The position numbers and the translations under genes are program-made. From assembly GCA_030601885.1 (NCBI GenBank), contig JAUWAU010000005.1, positions 124,001 to 188,000 of the forward strand: a stretch of DNA of 64,000 bases. Direction: 5' to 3'. A model generated the notes under the pieces. The model saw only the letters and a program-made list of their open reading frames with translations. It did no database searches and was not told the origin of the DNA. This document shows positions 25,168 through 33,586 of this stretch, one piece after another; within the stretch, counting starts at the first letter, position 1, and the number at the start of each line of letters is the position of its first letter. The stretch is from Armatimonadota bacterium (GTDB lineage Bacteria > Armatimonadota > Zipacnadia > JAUWAU01).

Positions 25168-27174
25168 ATGTCACTCGAACGCCCGATCCTCTGGCTCCTG
25201 CTCGTCGTGGGCGTCATCGCGTCGCTCTACGTTGCCATGCGGCGCGATCGTGTCGAGCAGGCCAACACGTCCGTGGACGTGGGCATAGAGTACGCGGAAG
25301 TGCGCCAGGTCGCTCTGCTTGCGTCTATCGATGTCGAGCAGGCCCTCCGCCGGCTTCGCGACGCGGGAGCCCCCAGCCTGATCTTGTCCGAAGACACCTT
25401 GACATCGCTGCGCCAGAGCGGGGCGGCGAGCTTCATGCGCGTGCTCCGGCAGTTCGGCGCTCCGCCCCAGTTTGAGCTGCGCTTCCCCGACACGGCTGTG
25501 GCCGAGCGCGTGCGCCGCAACGTCGCCGGCCGACTCCGGGTCAGCCTGCCATGGGCGCCGCGCACGCCGGCCAAATGGATGCCCGTGCCGGAGGCGCTCA
25601 CGGACGTGCCCGAACTCGGAGTCGGGCTCGACGAGCAGGCGCTCGCCCGGGCCGCGGATGCCAAGATGCGTATCGCCGTCCGGCCCGCACCGGCTGCTGT
25701 AGCGACCGGGAAAGGGATCGAGTTTGTCGCCAACGAGATGAGGCGTGCGGGGGCCTGTGTCGTGATCTTCAGCGGAAAAGCGGTTCTCGGCCACCCCGGG
25801 CAGTCGGAAACGACCGCTGAGGCGCTCCCCAAGGCCCGCCTGCTCTACGGTTCGGTGGAGTTTGGTAAGCAGCTCGGCGACCAAAGCCTATCACGGGCGC
25901 TCGACGGGGAAGTGATCCGCGTGCACGCCATAACGGCGGCCGAGATGGCCACGATGTCGCCGGCGGTGGGCGTGGAGCGTTTTGTGCGGGCAGTGCGCGA
26001 GCGCAACGTGCGTTTCTGCTATGTGCGGCTCTTTCTCGATAGCCGCCCTGATGTGCTGGAAGCGAATGTCAAGTATCTTCGCGCCACCGCGGAAAGGCTC
26101 CGAAGCAGCGGCTTCACACTGGGGCCGGCGCAGCCTTTGCAGGACTTCGTTTCGCCCCAGTGGGCGCTCATCGCGGCCTGCGTCGGCGTCGTGGCCGGTG
26201 TAGTGTTGCTGATCACCGCGATTGGCAGGCTGAGCTTCATCGGATGGGCCGGCTTGGCTCTGCTCGGCATTGCTGTGGCCGTCGCCGGGCTGTGGATGGC
26301 GCCGGCTCTCTCCCGCAAGCTCTTCGCCCTCCTTGCCGCGTTGACGTTCCCCGTTCTGGCCGTCGTCCGTCTACACCATGTCCACTCGCGGCGGTGCCGC
26401 AGCTACGGAGGGCTCCTCGGCGGCGCGCTGGGGGCCTACCTGTCCTGCGCCGCTGTCAGCCTCTGTGGGGCCTGTCTCATCGTTGGTCTGCTCAGCGACC
26501 GGCTTTTCATGGTGAAAGTAGACCAGTTCACCGGGGTGAAGCTTTCTCTGCATCTGCCGCTCCTTGCCGTCGGCGTGATATATCTGGGCGCAATGTTCGC
26601 GTCGAAACCATCGTGGCGGGAGCAGTGCCGCCTGGCCGTGCACAACTGGCGTACCGCATTGGCCACCGCGGTGCCGTACGGGCACGTGCTCATCGTTTTC
26701 GCGATCCTGGCCGGCGCGGCGGTCATACTGCTGCGCTCGGGCAACGAGCCCGGCTTTGGCCTGTCGCAGGCGGAGTTGAGCTTCCGCAGCATGCTCGAGC
26801 GCATCCTCGTAGTGCGGCCGCGGCAGAAGGAGTTCCTGGTCGGTCATCCGCTGTTGCTCCTCGGCATCGCCCTGATGCTCTGCGGGACGAGACGCGGCAC
26901 ATGGGTCCTGCTCGCCTGCGCCACCATCGGACAAACTTCGATGGTGAACACCTTCTGCCACATTCACACTCCGCTGCGCATCTCCGTGCTTCGCACCGTC
27001 AACGGCCTGTGGGTGGGCGCCGTGCTGGGCATCATCCTCATCACCATCTACTGGTTTGCCCGGCGGCCACTGCAGCCAGAGGAGACACCGTCGGAGCCGC
27101 CGGCCTCAGCGGCCGAGACCGACCGTCGCCAGGCGGGGTCTCGAGCGAATGGCCACGAAGGGCCTCATGTCTAG
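25168..27174 (+). CDS. DUF5693 family membrane protein
   Basis: 668 residues. One N-terminal helix (LWLLLVVGVIASLYVAM) precedes an extracytoplasmic region of about 300 residues (RRLRDAGAPSLILSEDTL, SETTAEALPKARLLYG). At least eight membrane segments follow from about residue 330 (WALIAACVGVVAGVVLLI, ...), and the end is polar. DUF5693 proteins are regularly encoded next to csaB and are thought to act in cell-wall polymer pyruvylation or export, though the role is unproven. A csaB fragment begins 14 bp downstream. The ATG at 25168 (MSLERP) is preferred over an upstream start that would run into the repeat region. Confidence 0.75.
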   Translation: MSLERPILWLLLVVGVIASLYVAMRRDRVEQANTSVDVGIEYAEVRQVALLASIDVEQALRRLRDAGAPSLILSEDTLTSLRQSGAASFMRVLRQFGAPPQFELRFPDTAVAERVRRNVAGRLRVSLPWAPRTPAKWMPVPEALTDVPELGVGLDEQALARAADAKMRIAVRPAPAAVATGKGIEFVANEMRRAGACVVIFSGKAVLGHPGQSETTAEALPKARLLYGSVEFGKQLGDQSLSRALDGEVIRVHAITAAEMATMSPAVGVERFVRAVRERNVRFCYVRLFLDSRPDVLEANVKYLRATAERLRSSGFTLGPAQPLQDFVSPQWALIAACVGVVAGVVLLITAIGRLSFIGWAGLALLGIAVAVAGLWMAPALSRKLFALLAALTFPVLAVVRLHHVHSRRCRSYGGLLGGALGAYLSCAAVSLCGACLIVGLLSDRLFMVKVDQFTGVKLSLHLPLLAVGVIYLGAMFASKPSWREQCRLAVHNWRTALATAVPYGHVLIVFAILAGAAVILLRSGNEPGFGLSQAELSFRSMLERILVVRPRQKEFLVGHPLLLLGIALMLCGTRRGTWVLLACATIGQTSMVNTFCHIHTPLRISVLRTVNGLWVGAVLGIILITIYWFARRPLQPEETPSEPPASAAETDRRQAGSRANGHEGPHV

Positions 27175-27188
27175 AGGGTGATGTCGCC

Positions 27189-27275
27189 GTGCCCATCGTG
27201 CTCTTCTCCGGCTACTACGGCTTCGACAACGTCGGTGACGAGGCCATCTTGGCTGCCAGCATCGCCACCCCGCGC
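27189..27275 (+). pseudogene. 5' fragment of a csaB-like gene
   Basis: A GTG start after the DUF5693 stop opens MPIVLFSGYYGFDNVGDEAI..., about 28 codons nearly identical to the start of the intact csaB at 28200 (about 24 of 28 residues; roughly nine in ten bases). Similarity ends near 27275 and the frame then runs into unrelated sequence. It looks like the remnant of a first csaB paralogue, or the result of a partial tandem duplication, whose body has been lost. The NYN gene and its leader now occupy the gap. Confidence 0.7.
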
Positions 27276-27351
27276 ACGACGCCGGGAGCGGGCGTGAGAG
27301 AGGGACGGGAAGGGTACCAAGGACAACCAGTTGACAAAAACAAAGAGCCGG

Positions 27352-27380
27352 TTGACAAATATGTTAAGAGGGTATATTGT
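27352..27380 (+). promoter_or_regulatory. sigma-70 promoter, TTGACA-17-TATTGT
   Basis: TTGACA at 27352-27357 and TATTGT at 27375-27380 with 17-bp spacing, in an unusually AT-rich patch. GTTGACAAA also occurs 21 bp upstream (27330), two helical turns away, so a duplicated operator or a second -35 is possible. It drives the structured leader and the NYN gene. Confidence 0.7.
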
Positions 27381-27386
27381 ACACAA

Positions 27387-27467
27387 AGAATACGCCCTGC
27401 CGTTCCTGCCAGGATGGAGGGATGGCAGGAGGGAATCAAAAGGGCCAGTCACCTGACTGGCCCTTTT
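27387..27467 (+). ncRNA. candidate small RNA or attenuated leader of the NYN gene
   Basis: The predicted transcript, starting near 27387, holds two hairpins. The first is TCCTGCCA/TGGCAGGA (27404-27411 and 27423-27430). The second is a perfect 13-bp stem, AAAAGGGCCAGTC / GACTGGCCCTTTT with loop ACCT (27438-27467), ending in T4, which is an intrinsic terminator shape. The NYN start follows 20 bases later. So the promoter either makes an ~80-nt RNA or controls the NYN gene by attenuation. Confidence 0.45.
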
Positions 27468-27487
27468 CGCCTGCTCGGGGGCGCATC

Positions 27488-28042
27488 ATGGGCCGTGTGG
27501 CCATCTTCGTAGACGGGGCTTACCTTGACTACATACTGCGGGACGAGTTCAAGTTAGCCGCGATCGATTACCGCCTCTTATCCCAGGCGCTGGCCGGAGA
27601 CATGGAGCTTCTGCGCACCTATTACTACCACTGCCTCCCTTACCAAAGCAGCCCGCCGACGAAGGAAGAATCGCAAAGATTTGCGCGGCGCCAACGCTTC
27701 TATGCTGCTCTGTCACGTCTCCCGCGGTATCAGGTCAGACTGGGAAAGCTCGCGGTCAGAGGCCAAGACCACCACGGCAACCCCATCCTCCAACAGAAGA
27801 GGGTGGACATTCTCCTGGGCGTGGACTTAGTATACCTGAGTGCAAAGCAGCAGATCACCGATGCCATTCTCGTCGCCGGCGACAGCGATTTCCTACCGGC
27901 GGTGACGTGCGCGAAAGATGAGGGCGTGGTTATACATCTTGTTCACGGCACGCAGCATCAGGCGCATCGAGAGCTTTGGGACGCCGCCGACGAACGCAGG
28001 CCGATTTGCCAAGACCTCATAGACAGCGTGCTAAGGAAGTAG
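27488..28042 (+). CDS. NYN-domain (LabA/DUF88-like) protein
   Basis: 184 residues. NYN/PIN-like nuclease fold: the first acidic residue in VAIFVDGAYLDY, then RVDILLGVDLVYLSAKQQITDAILVAGDSDF with the conserved D..L..D and GDSDF motifs, and GVVIHLVHG. NYN proteins are predicted RNA-processing ribonucleases; none of the catalytic acids looks lost. The ATG at 27488 has GGGGGC upstream. The gene is less GC-rich than its neighbours and separates the csaB fragment from intact csaB, suggesting later insertion or transfer. Confidence 0.7.
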   Translation: MGRVAIFVDGAYLDYILRDEFKLAAIDYRLLSQALAGDMELLRTYYYHCLPYQSSPPTKEESQRFARRQRFYAALSRLPRYQVRLGKLAVRGQDHHGNPILQQKRVDILLGVDLVYLSAKQQITDAILVAGDSDFLPAVTCAKDEGVVIHLVHGTQHQAHRELWDAADERRPICQDLIDSVLRK

Positions 28043-28130
28043 GGTGCCACCAGCAGACCTCACGGCGTGTTCGGCGGCGAAACGCGGCGGGCGACGACAC
28101 AGTGAGCCCACGCGCGCGGCGCCTGACTCG

Positions 28131-28181
28131 CCGACGGCGGATGCCCTCTTGGGTTTTTTTTGCCCACCAAAGCGCCGTCGG
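28131..28181 (+). promoter_or_regulatory. structured leader before csaB
   Basis: CCGACGGCG (28131-28139) pairs with CGCCGTCGG (28173-28181). Inside is a smaller CTTGGG/CCCACCAAAG pairing around a run of eight T residues. The structure ends 18 bases before the csaB ATG. It could be a terminator for the NYN transcript or a translational control element. Confidence 0.35.
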
Positions 28182-28199
28182 GACGGGTGGGGTAGGCCC

Positions 28200-29288
28200 A
28201 TGCCCACCGTGCTCTTCTCCGGCTACTACGGGTTCGGCAACGTTGGCGACGAAGCGATCCTGGCTGCCAGCATCGGCGCCTTGCGCTCCGCACGTCCGGA
28301 TCTCGAGATCGAGGTGCTTTCCGCCACCCCTGAACGGACGGCGCGCGAACACGACGTCCGCGCAACGCCTCGTTCGAGCCCCCGGCACATCGTGGCTGCG
28401 GTGCGACGGGCCGACCTGCTCCTGAGCGGCGGCGGGGGGCTGCTTCAGGACGTCACCAGCCGGTCATCGGCGCTGTACTATCTCGGCGTACTGCGCCTCG
28501 CCCAGTTTCTGCGGCGCAAGACGATGGTTTTCGCCCAGGGCATCGGCCCACTGCGGAGCCGCCGCAGTATTGCCTTGACGCTCTCCGCCTTCCGGCACGC
28601 TGATGCCATCACGGTGCGCGACGCGGCCTCCGCACAGTGGCTTCGCCAGCGCGGCTTCGACGATTCCGCCTTCGTCGTGGCCGCCGATCCGGCGCTGCTG
28701 CTGGAGCCATGTCCGCAGGAGCGCGCGGCCGACATTCTGGCCCGCCACGGTGTGCCGGGCGATGCAGCCTGCGTCGGCATCTGCGTTCGCCCATGGCCCA
28801 CGGCAGCTCAATTCAGCAGCACGGTGGCCGCCCTCGCCGATGGGCTGTCCGAGGACTTGGCCGCACACGTAGTTCTGGTCCCCTTCCATCCGCAGGCCGA
28901 CGTCCCGCTCTGCCAGCAGATTGCGGCGCAGATGCGTCGTCCGGCGGCGGTCCTTCCCGGCCCCCTCTCGCCGCGCGACGCCCTCGGAGTCATCGCCCAA
29001 CTGGATCTTCTCGTCGGCATGCGCCTGCATAGCCTCATCTTCGCCGCCGTAGCCGGCGTGCCGCTCCTGGGCATCAGCTACGACCCGAAAGTCGATGCCT
29101 TTCTCGACAGCCTGGGCCTCCAGCCCGCCGCATCAGCCGAAGCGCTCGACACTGCAGCGCTTCGGGCCGCCGCCCAGGAGGCGATAGCCCCACCGGAGGG
29201 CGAGCAGCAGCGTGTGCGGGAGCGCCTTGAGCGGGCGAAACAGGCGGCGCAGCGCAGCATTAGCACGGCGTTGCGCTTACTTGACTGA
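28200..29288 (+). CDS. csaB: polysaccharide pyruvyl transferase CsaB
   Basis: 362 residues. The N-terminus FSGYYGFGNVGDEAIL is the polysaccharide pyruvyl transferase signature. It continues with LLLSGGGGLLQDVTSRSS, KTMVFAQGIGPL and LDLLVGMRLHSLIFAAVAGVP, as in CsaB. The enzyme transfers pyruvate from phosphoenolpyruvate to a cell-wall polymer sugar, making a ligand for SLH-domain proteins. Together with DUF5693 it implies a pyruvylated secondary cell-wall polymer. The start at 28200 is set by similarity to the fragment at 27189. It probably formed an operon with DUF5693 before the NYN segment came between them. Confidence 0.85.
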   Translation: MPTVLFSGYYGFGNVGDEAILAASIGALRSARPDLEIEVLSATPERTAREHDVRATPRSSPRHIVAAVRRADLLLSGGGGLLQDVTSRSSALYYLGVLRLAQFLRRKTMVFAQGIGPLRSRRSIALTLSAFRHADAITVRDAASAQWLRQRGFDDSAFVVAADPALLLEPCPQERAADILARHGVPGDAACVGICVRPWPTAAQFSSTVAALADGLSEDLAAHVVLVPFHPQADVPLCQQIAAQMRRPAAVLPGPLSPRDALGVIAQLDLLVGMRLHSLIFAAVAGVPLLGISYDPKVDAFLDSLGLQPAASAEALDTAALRAAAQEAIAPPEGEQQRVRERLERAKQAAQRSISTALRLLD

Positions 29289-29568
29289 CGAGTGTGCGCT
29301 CTGCTACGCTTTCCGGACCCTCGTCGCCAGAGAGCCTCGAAAAGCCTGCCCCAGCATGGAACAATACTCCAAGCCAAGCGTCAAAAGAGAGTCGGCGCCC
29401 CATAGCGCTCCAAGGCGGGGCGCAGCAGTGCCATGCTGATTAGACACGTGGGGAGGGCATTGCCCGGCACACTGGCCGCTGGACCGTATCGGCATGCCCG
29501 CACCAAGAATTGGCGTTGCAGTGGGGTCAGCCGCCCTATCAGCACAATAGGCAAGGGAGTGACGGTGT

Positions 29569-32500
29569 TTGACCCGTAGCTCGCTTCTTGCTCTGGTGGC
29601 TGGCCTCATGTGCGCTCTGGGTCCGCCGCCGGCAGGCGCGAAGGGCTTGCTGGACTTTGTGGACGATCTGCAGGTGAGCGGCCACGGCCAGCTCATGCTG
29701 CAGCGCCAGGACGTCAGCGGCGGCGGCTCCACGGCGTACTACGGGCAATACTGGAATACGGGAGCCGTCGAGGGTTCCGCCAGCGTCCACATTGAGGGGC
29801 CCCTCTTCGTCCCCGGCCTCAGTATGCGCTGCGACATCACGCGCACGGGCAACTTCGGCATCAACGAATCCCGCTGGGTGCTGACGCAGCAGATCGGCAA
29901 CGGTGCCATCAGCTACGGGGACATCAGCGTCAACCTCCGCGGCAGCGAGTTCACCAGCTTCTTCAAGCAAATCCATGGAACTCAGTTCGAGTACGAGATC
30001 GACAAGAAGAGCTTCATGACCGGCTTTTTCGCCAGCGAAAAGGGCGCTGTGCACCGCGAAACGTTCGCCGGCGAGAACACGGCCGGGCCGTACTTCCTCA
30101 GAGCTGCTCCCATCATCGATGGCAGTGAAGCAGTTAAAGTGGACGAACAGGTCCTGCGCTTCGGCGTGGACTACGTGCTGCACTACGAGACGGGGCAGCT
30201 CTACTTCGAGACGGCCCAGAGCCCGCCTCGCATAATCCCGAGCACCTCCGTGATCTCCGTCAGCTACCAGTCGCTGCGCGGCGCGCGCGGTGGCGAACTG
30301 CTCGGGCTGCGCGCCGTCAGGTACCTGGGCAAAGAGAGGGGACGCAAGAGGGGCGCCGCGGGCCGGGACGGACAGCTCATGTTGGGGCAGGGCGCTATCG
30401 GAGGCCCGGGCGTAGACGGGGGCCGCGACGCGGGCGCCATGCGCCGCCAGAGCTTGGCCGGCGAAAACACGGCGGGGCCGTACCTCCTGAAAGCTGCTCC
30501 CATCGTGGACGGCAGCGAGGTGGTGAAAGTAGACGAGCAGGTGATGCGCGCCGGTGTGGACTACGTGCTGGACTACGAGAGCGGGCAGCTCTACTTCGAG
30601 ACGGACGAAAGCCCGCCGCGCAGCATCCCCGGCACCTCCGTCATTTCTATCAGCTACCGCTCCCGTCGCCCCGCCCGGAGCGGGCAGCCAAGGGCTCGGG
30701 ACGCCGTCGGGGGCCTGCGCGCAGGGGAGGGCCGCGAGGGCGGCACCCCGCACCGCCAGAGCTTCGCCGGCGAAAATACGGCAGGGCCGTACGTCCTGAA
30801 AGCTGCTCCCATCGCGGCGGGCAGCGAAGTGGTGAAAGTGGACGAGCAGGTGATGCGCGCCGGTGTGGACTACGTGCTGGACTACGAGAGCGGGGAACTC
30901 CGCTTTGGGACGGCCGAGGGCCCGCCGCGCATCATCCCCGGCACTTCGGTCATTTCCGTCAGCTACGAATCGCGTCGCCGCGCCCGCGGCGGACAGTTCA
31001 TGGGGCGGCGGGCCCTGGGACAACTGGGCGCGGGGAAGGGTCGCATCGGCTTCTCCTACATCGAGCAGAGGGCCGAAGGAGGGCGCACAAGCAAGGATAC
31101 CGCCGCCTACCGACGTGACGTGTACTACGGCTCCGGCACCACGGGGCCGTTTGAAACCACCTATCGTCCCATCCTTCACGACGGAGACAATGTGATAATC
31201 AATGGGCAGCCGCAGGTGCTTGACGATGCCCTCGTCGTCACGGTGGACGCCAGCGAGAACATCCAGCGAGAGGGCATAGACTATCGGGCCGACTATAGCC
31301 GCGGCATCATCGAGTTCTTCCGGATCGTGCCACCGACATCGACGGTGTACATCAAGTACCATTACGAGCCGCGAACGCAGACGGCGCCGATAAACACCAG
31401 CCGTCGCGTCATCGGCATGGATATATCGTATCCTGTGACAAAGAACATCAGTCTGGAAAGCGAATTCGCCATCGGCGGCCAGCTCGACGGTGATCAGGGG
31501 CTGGCCCTGCGAACCGGGCTCCACGGAAGCTTCAAGAAGCTGGACGTTGCTGCCGAGTACCGCCAGGTGCAGCCGGAGTTCGCCTATATCAGCAGCGTCG
31601 GCTTTCAGCGCAACGAAAAGGGGCTGAACCTGCGCGCCGGTTACGAGCCCCGCAAGTACGTGCGGACCGACTTCCATTTCAGCAGCCTGCAAACGACGCA
31701 GGGGTATTCTTTCGGCACGAGCCCGTACGGCTACGGGGGCGTCGGCGGAGGGATGGGGAACTTCACCTACCCTTACAGCGCTGGCCTGCGCGCCGACGCG
31801 GACGAGGAGCCGGTGCCGAAACTGGATACGCAGTCGCAACGGATGAATCTTGGGGTGGAGCTGACTTTCCCCAAATGGCCGCGCCTGCGGATCGCGCGCG
31901 ACACGATGTCCAACAGCGGGGGCAGTGGCGGGGATAACGAGTACGAGAACATCTCTCTGGACGCGAGCTATGCGCCGGAGAGGAAATCCTACCAGATCCA
32001 AGCAAGTCACAGCATCTCCACGCAGCGCTACCAAAGTGCCGCCACCGTTGGCGAGGACGAGGGGACGTCGATGGCACGGCTCGGCACTGAGACGACGAAT
32101 ACCCGGATGAGTTTCTCATGGCGCCCGCTGAAAAACCTCGACTTCACCAGCAGTTTCAATACGAACCAATCCAGAGACCGCTCGGCCTCGGGCCGCATGA
32201 CGGACAGCCAGATGATGCAGGCCGACGTCCGCTGGAGGGCAAGCAAGAGGGTGAGCATAGGCCTCAGCCACCTCATTACGAAGTCCACCGGCGAGACGTT
32301 CGGCTCGTTCTTCCCCGGCGGATACTTCGGTGGCTACGGCAGCGGCGACCCGAGGAGCGTGGGGCCGTTGTCGTCATGGCCGGGCCAAAGCCGCCAGAGC
32401 GATGAGGACGAGGCTGAGGAGCCCGTCCGGAGCCGCTACGTAGACAAAGGTACGCGGTTAAACGTGGATTTTCGTCCGTCCGATCACCTGACGCTCAATG

Positions 32501-33357
32501 CCGGTCTCGGCCTGCGCCGCTACGAAAGCGGCGGCAACATAGGCTACCGAGCCGACAGCGACCAGAAGGACATCAACTTGAGCGCAACCTACATGCTGAG
32601 CCGCGATCTCCGCCTATCCACCGCCTACATGCGCAATGATGTCACGTTTCTGGAGGAGGGGCGCGGCGCCATCGAGAACAACGACATACTGCTCAGCCTC
32701 AGCCACGGCCTCCACGGCAAGGGGCTGAACTGGAGCGTTCAGTACCACAGAATGCGCGGCAGGAGTCCCGGCTTCTCCAGCCTCGGCACTGGCGGCGATG
32801 CCAGCGGCACCAGCGTAAGCACGGGAGCCTCGGACATATCCGCCAACATCGGGTACGGGCTCAGTAACCGATCCAGCATCAATGTGTCGCTTCTGAAGTC
32901 GAAGCTGAGCGGCGGCTTTGGCGATACGGACAAATTCGACGCCAGCTTGGGCTATCGGTTCGATCTGAGCCGCACTCTGAACCTCGACTTCTCCTACCGC
33001 CTCGTGAAGAGCAACGGCAGCTCCTACGGCGGCATCTCGACCGAAGCCGCAAACACTCAGAGCTACAGTGCCAACATACTCTCCCTAATGCTCAATGCCC
33101 GCTTCGCGGGCGGAGCGCGACCTCGCGCTACGGCGGCCGGGTACCAGCCCGGCTTCGCCGGGGGGCGCTGGCGCGGCACCGACAGTGAGCTGAATTCGAT
33201 GTTTGGCGACTACCGCACGGGGCGCCCGGGCGGATACCGGCAAGGCTTCGGCGCCAGCCAGGCACTCGGCACATACGGCTCGGGTGCATCCGGCTTCGGC
33301 AGCTTTCCCTCGACGGGCTCGTCGTTCGGACGGTTCGGTTCATACGGCGGGTTCTAG
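29569..33357 (+). CDS. large outer-membrane barrel-like protein with N-terminal repeats
   Basis: 1262 residues with a signal peptide (LLALVAGLMCALGPPPAGA). Residues about 160-480 hold three closely similar units of roughly 80-100 residues (FAGENTAGPY.LKAAPI, VVKVDEQVMRAGVDYVLDYE, SGQLYFET, PGTSVISISY) and a fourth, diverged one (GTTGPFETTYRPILHDGDN). The C-terminal two thirds are alternating, aromatic-rich strands (RKYVRTDFHFSS, LNVDFRPSDHLTLNAGLGL, INVSLLKSKLSGGFG) like a large barrel. It ends Gly/Ser/Phe-rich. TTG start with GGAG nine bases upstream. Function unknown; a surface or outer-membrane transport protein is likely. Confidence 0.65.
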   Translation: MTRSSLLALVAGLMCALGPPPAGAKGLLDFVDDLQVSGHGQLMLQRQDVSGGGSTAYYGQYWNTGAVEGSASVHIEGPLFVPGLSMRCDITRTGNFGINESRWVLTQQIGNGAISYGDISVNLRGSEFTSFFKQIHGTQFEYEIDKKSFMTGFFASEKGAVHRETFAGENTAGPYFLRAAPIIDGSEAVKVDEQVLRFGVDYVLHYETGQLYFETAQSPPRIIPSTSVISVSYQSLRGARGGELLGLRAVRYLGKERGRKRGAAGRDGQLMLGQGAIGGPGVDGGRDAGAMRRQSLAGENTAGPYLLKAAPIVDGSEVVKVDEQVMRAGVDYVLDYESGQLYFETDESPPRSIPGTSVISISYRSRRPARSGQPRARDAVGGLRAGEGREGGTPHRQSFAGENTAGPYVLKAAPIAAGSEVVKVDEQVMRAGVDYVLDYESGELRFGTAEGPPRIIPGTSVISVSYESRRRARGGQFMGRRALGQLGAGKGRIGFSYIEQRAEGGRTSKDTAAYRRDVYYGSGTTGPFETTYRPILHDGDNVIINGQPQVLDDALVVTVDASENIQREGIDYRADYSRGIIEFFRIVPPTSTVYIKYHYEPRTQTAPINTSRRVIGMDISYPVTKNISLESEFAIGGQLDGDQGLALRTGLHGSFKKLDVAAEYRQVQPEFAYISSVGFQRNEKGLNLRAGYEPRKYVRTDFHFSSLQTTQGYSFGTSPYGYGGVGGGMGNFTYPYSAGLRADADEEPVPKLDTQSQRMNLGVELTFPKWPRLRIARDTMSNSGGSGGDNEYENISLDASYAPERKSYQIQASHSISTQRYQSAATVGEDEGTSMARLGTETTNTRMSFSWRPLKNLDFTSSFNTNQSRDRSASGRMTDSQMMQADVRWRASKRVSIGLSHLITKSTGETFGSFFPGGYFGGYGSGDPRSVGPLSSWPGQSRQSDEDEAEEPVRSRYVDKGTRLNVDFRPSDHLTLNAGLGLRRYESGGNIGYRADSDQKDINLSATYMLSRDLRLSTAYMRNDVTFLEEGRGAIENNDILLSLSHGLHGKGLNWSVQYHRMRGRSPGFSSLGTGGDASGTSVSTGASDISANIGYGLSNRSSINVSLLKSKLSGGFGDTDKFDASLGYRFDLSRTLNLDFSYRLVKSNGSSYGGISTEAANTQSYSANILSLMLNARFAGGARPRATAAGYQPGFAGGRWRGTDSELNSMFGDYRTGRPGGYRQGFGASQALGTYGSGASGFGSFPSTGSSFGRFGSYGGF
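30055..31000 (+). repeat. three near-identical internal repeats in the barrel gene
   Basis: Units starting near 30055, 30440 and 30755 each encode FAGENTAGPY..., the VDEQV...GVDYVL(D/H)YE segment and a PGTSVIS(V/I)SY-type end. The second and third units are almost identical at the DNA level, for example over the GTGATGCGCGCCGGTGTGGA block, implying recent duplication. The units are separated by variable Gly/Arg-rich linkers. Confidence 0.75.
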
Positions 33358-33442
33358 GGCCCGCCAGCCTCCGCCGGTAGCCGACGCGACCCGTGCGGGT
33401 AGGCGCTGAGAGCCCATCCGAAAGCCAGCGGCCTACTATGAA

Positions 33443-33537
33443 TGTTATTCTGAGCCGACAGAAGAATCTCGTACCAGTAGCCCATCACAAGATGCTGCGC
33501 TGAGGACCGCACCCGGTCCTCAGCGCTCAGCATGACA
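33443..33537. repeat. 95-bp element with TGT(T/C)AT-type inverted ends
   Basis: Starts TGTTATTCTGAGC (33443-33455) and ends GCTCAGCATGACA (33525-33537), imperfect inverted ends (11 of 13). Inside are GAAGAATCTC and a strong palindrome, GCGCTGAGGACC / GGTCCTCAGCGC. It belongs to the same family as the partial copy at 1602-1637. No gene is present in this 230-bp gap between two surface-protein genes. Confidence 0.55.
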
Positions 33538-33586
33538 GGACAGCGGGGTCTGCAAACAGCGCAGGACCTAGCCGGAGGATGAGACC

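Noticed and set aside
27189..27512. Functional short protein from the csaB fragment
   Set aside because: After 28 csaB codons the frame enters the promoter and leader of the NYN gene with no coding character.
29539..32034. 831-codon open frame antisense to the outer-membrane barrel gene
   Set aside because: It is a shadow of the repeats on the plus strand, has no ribosome binding site and no known fold.
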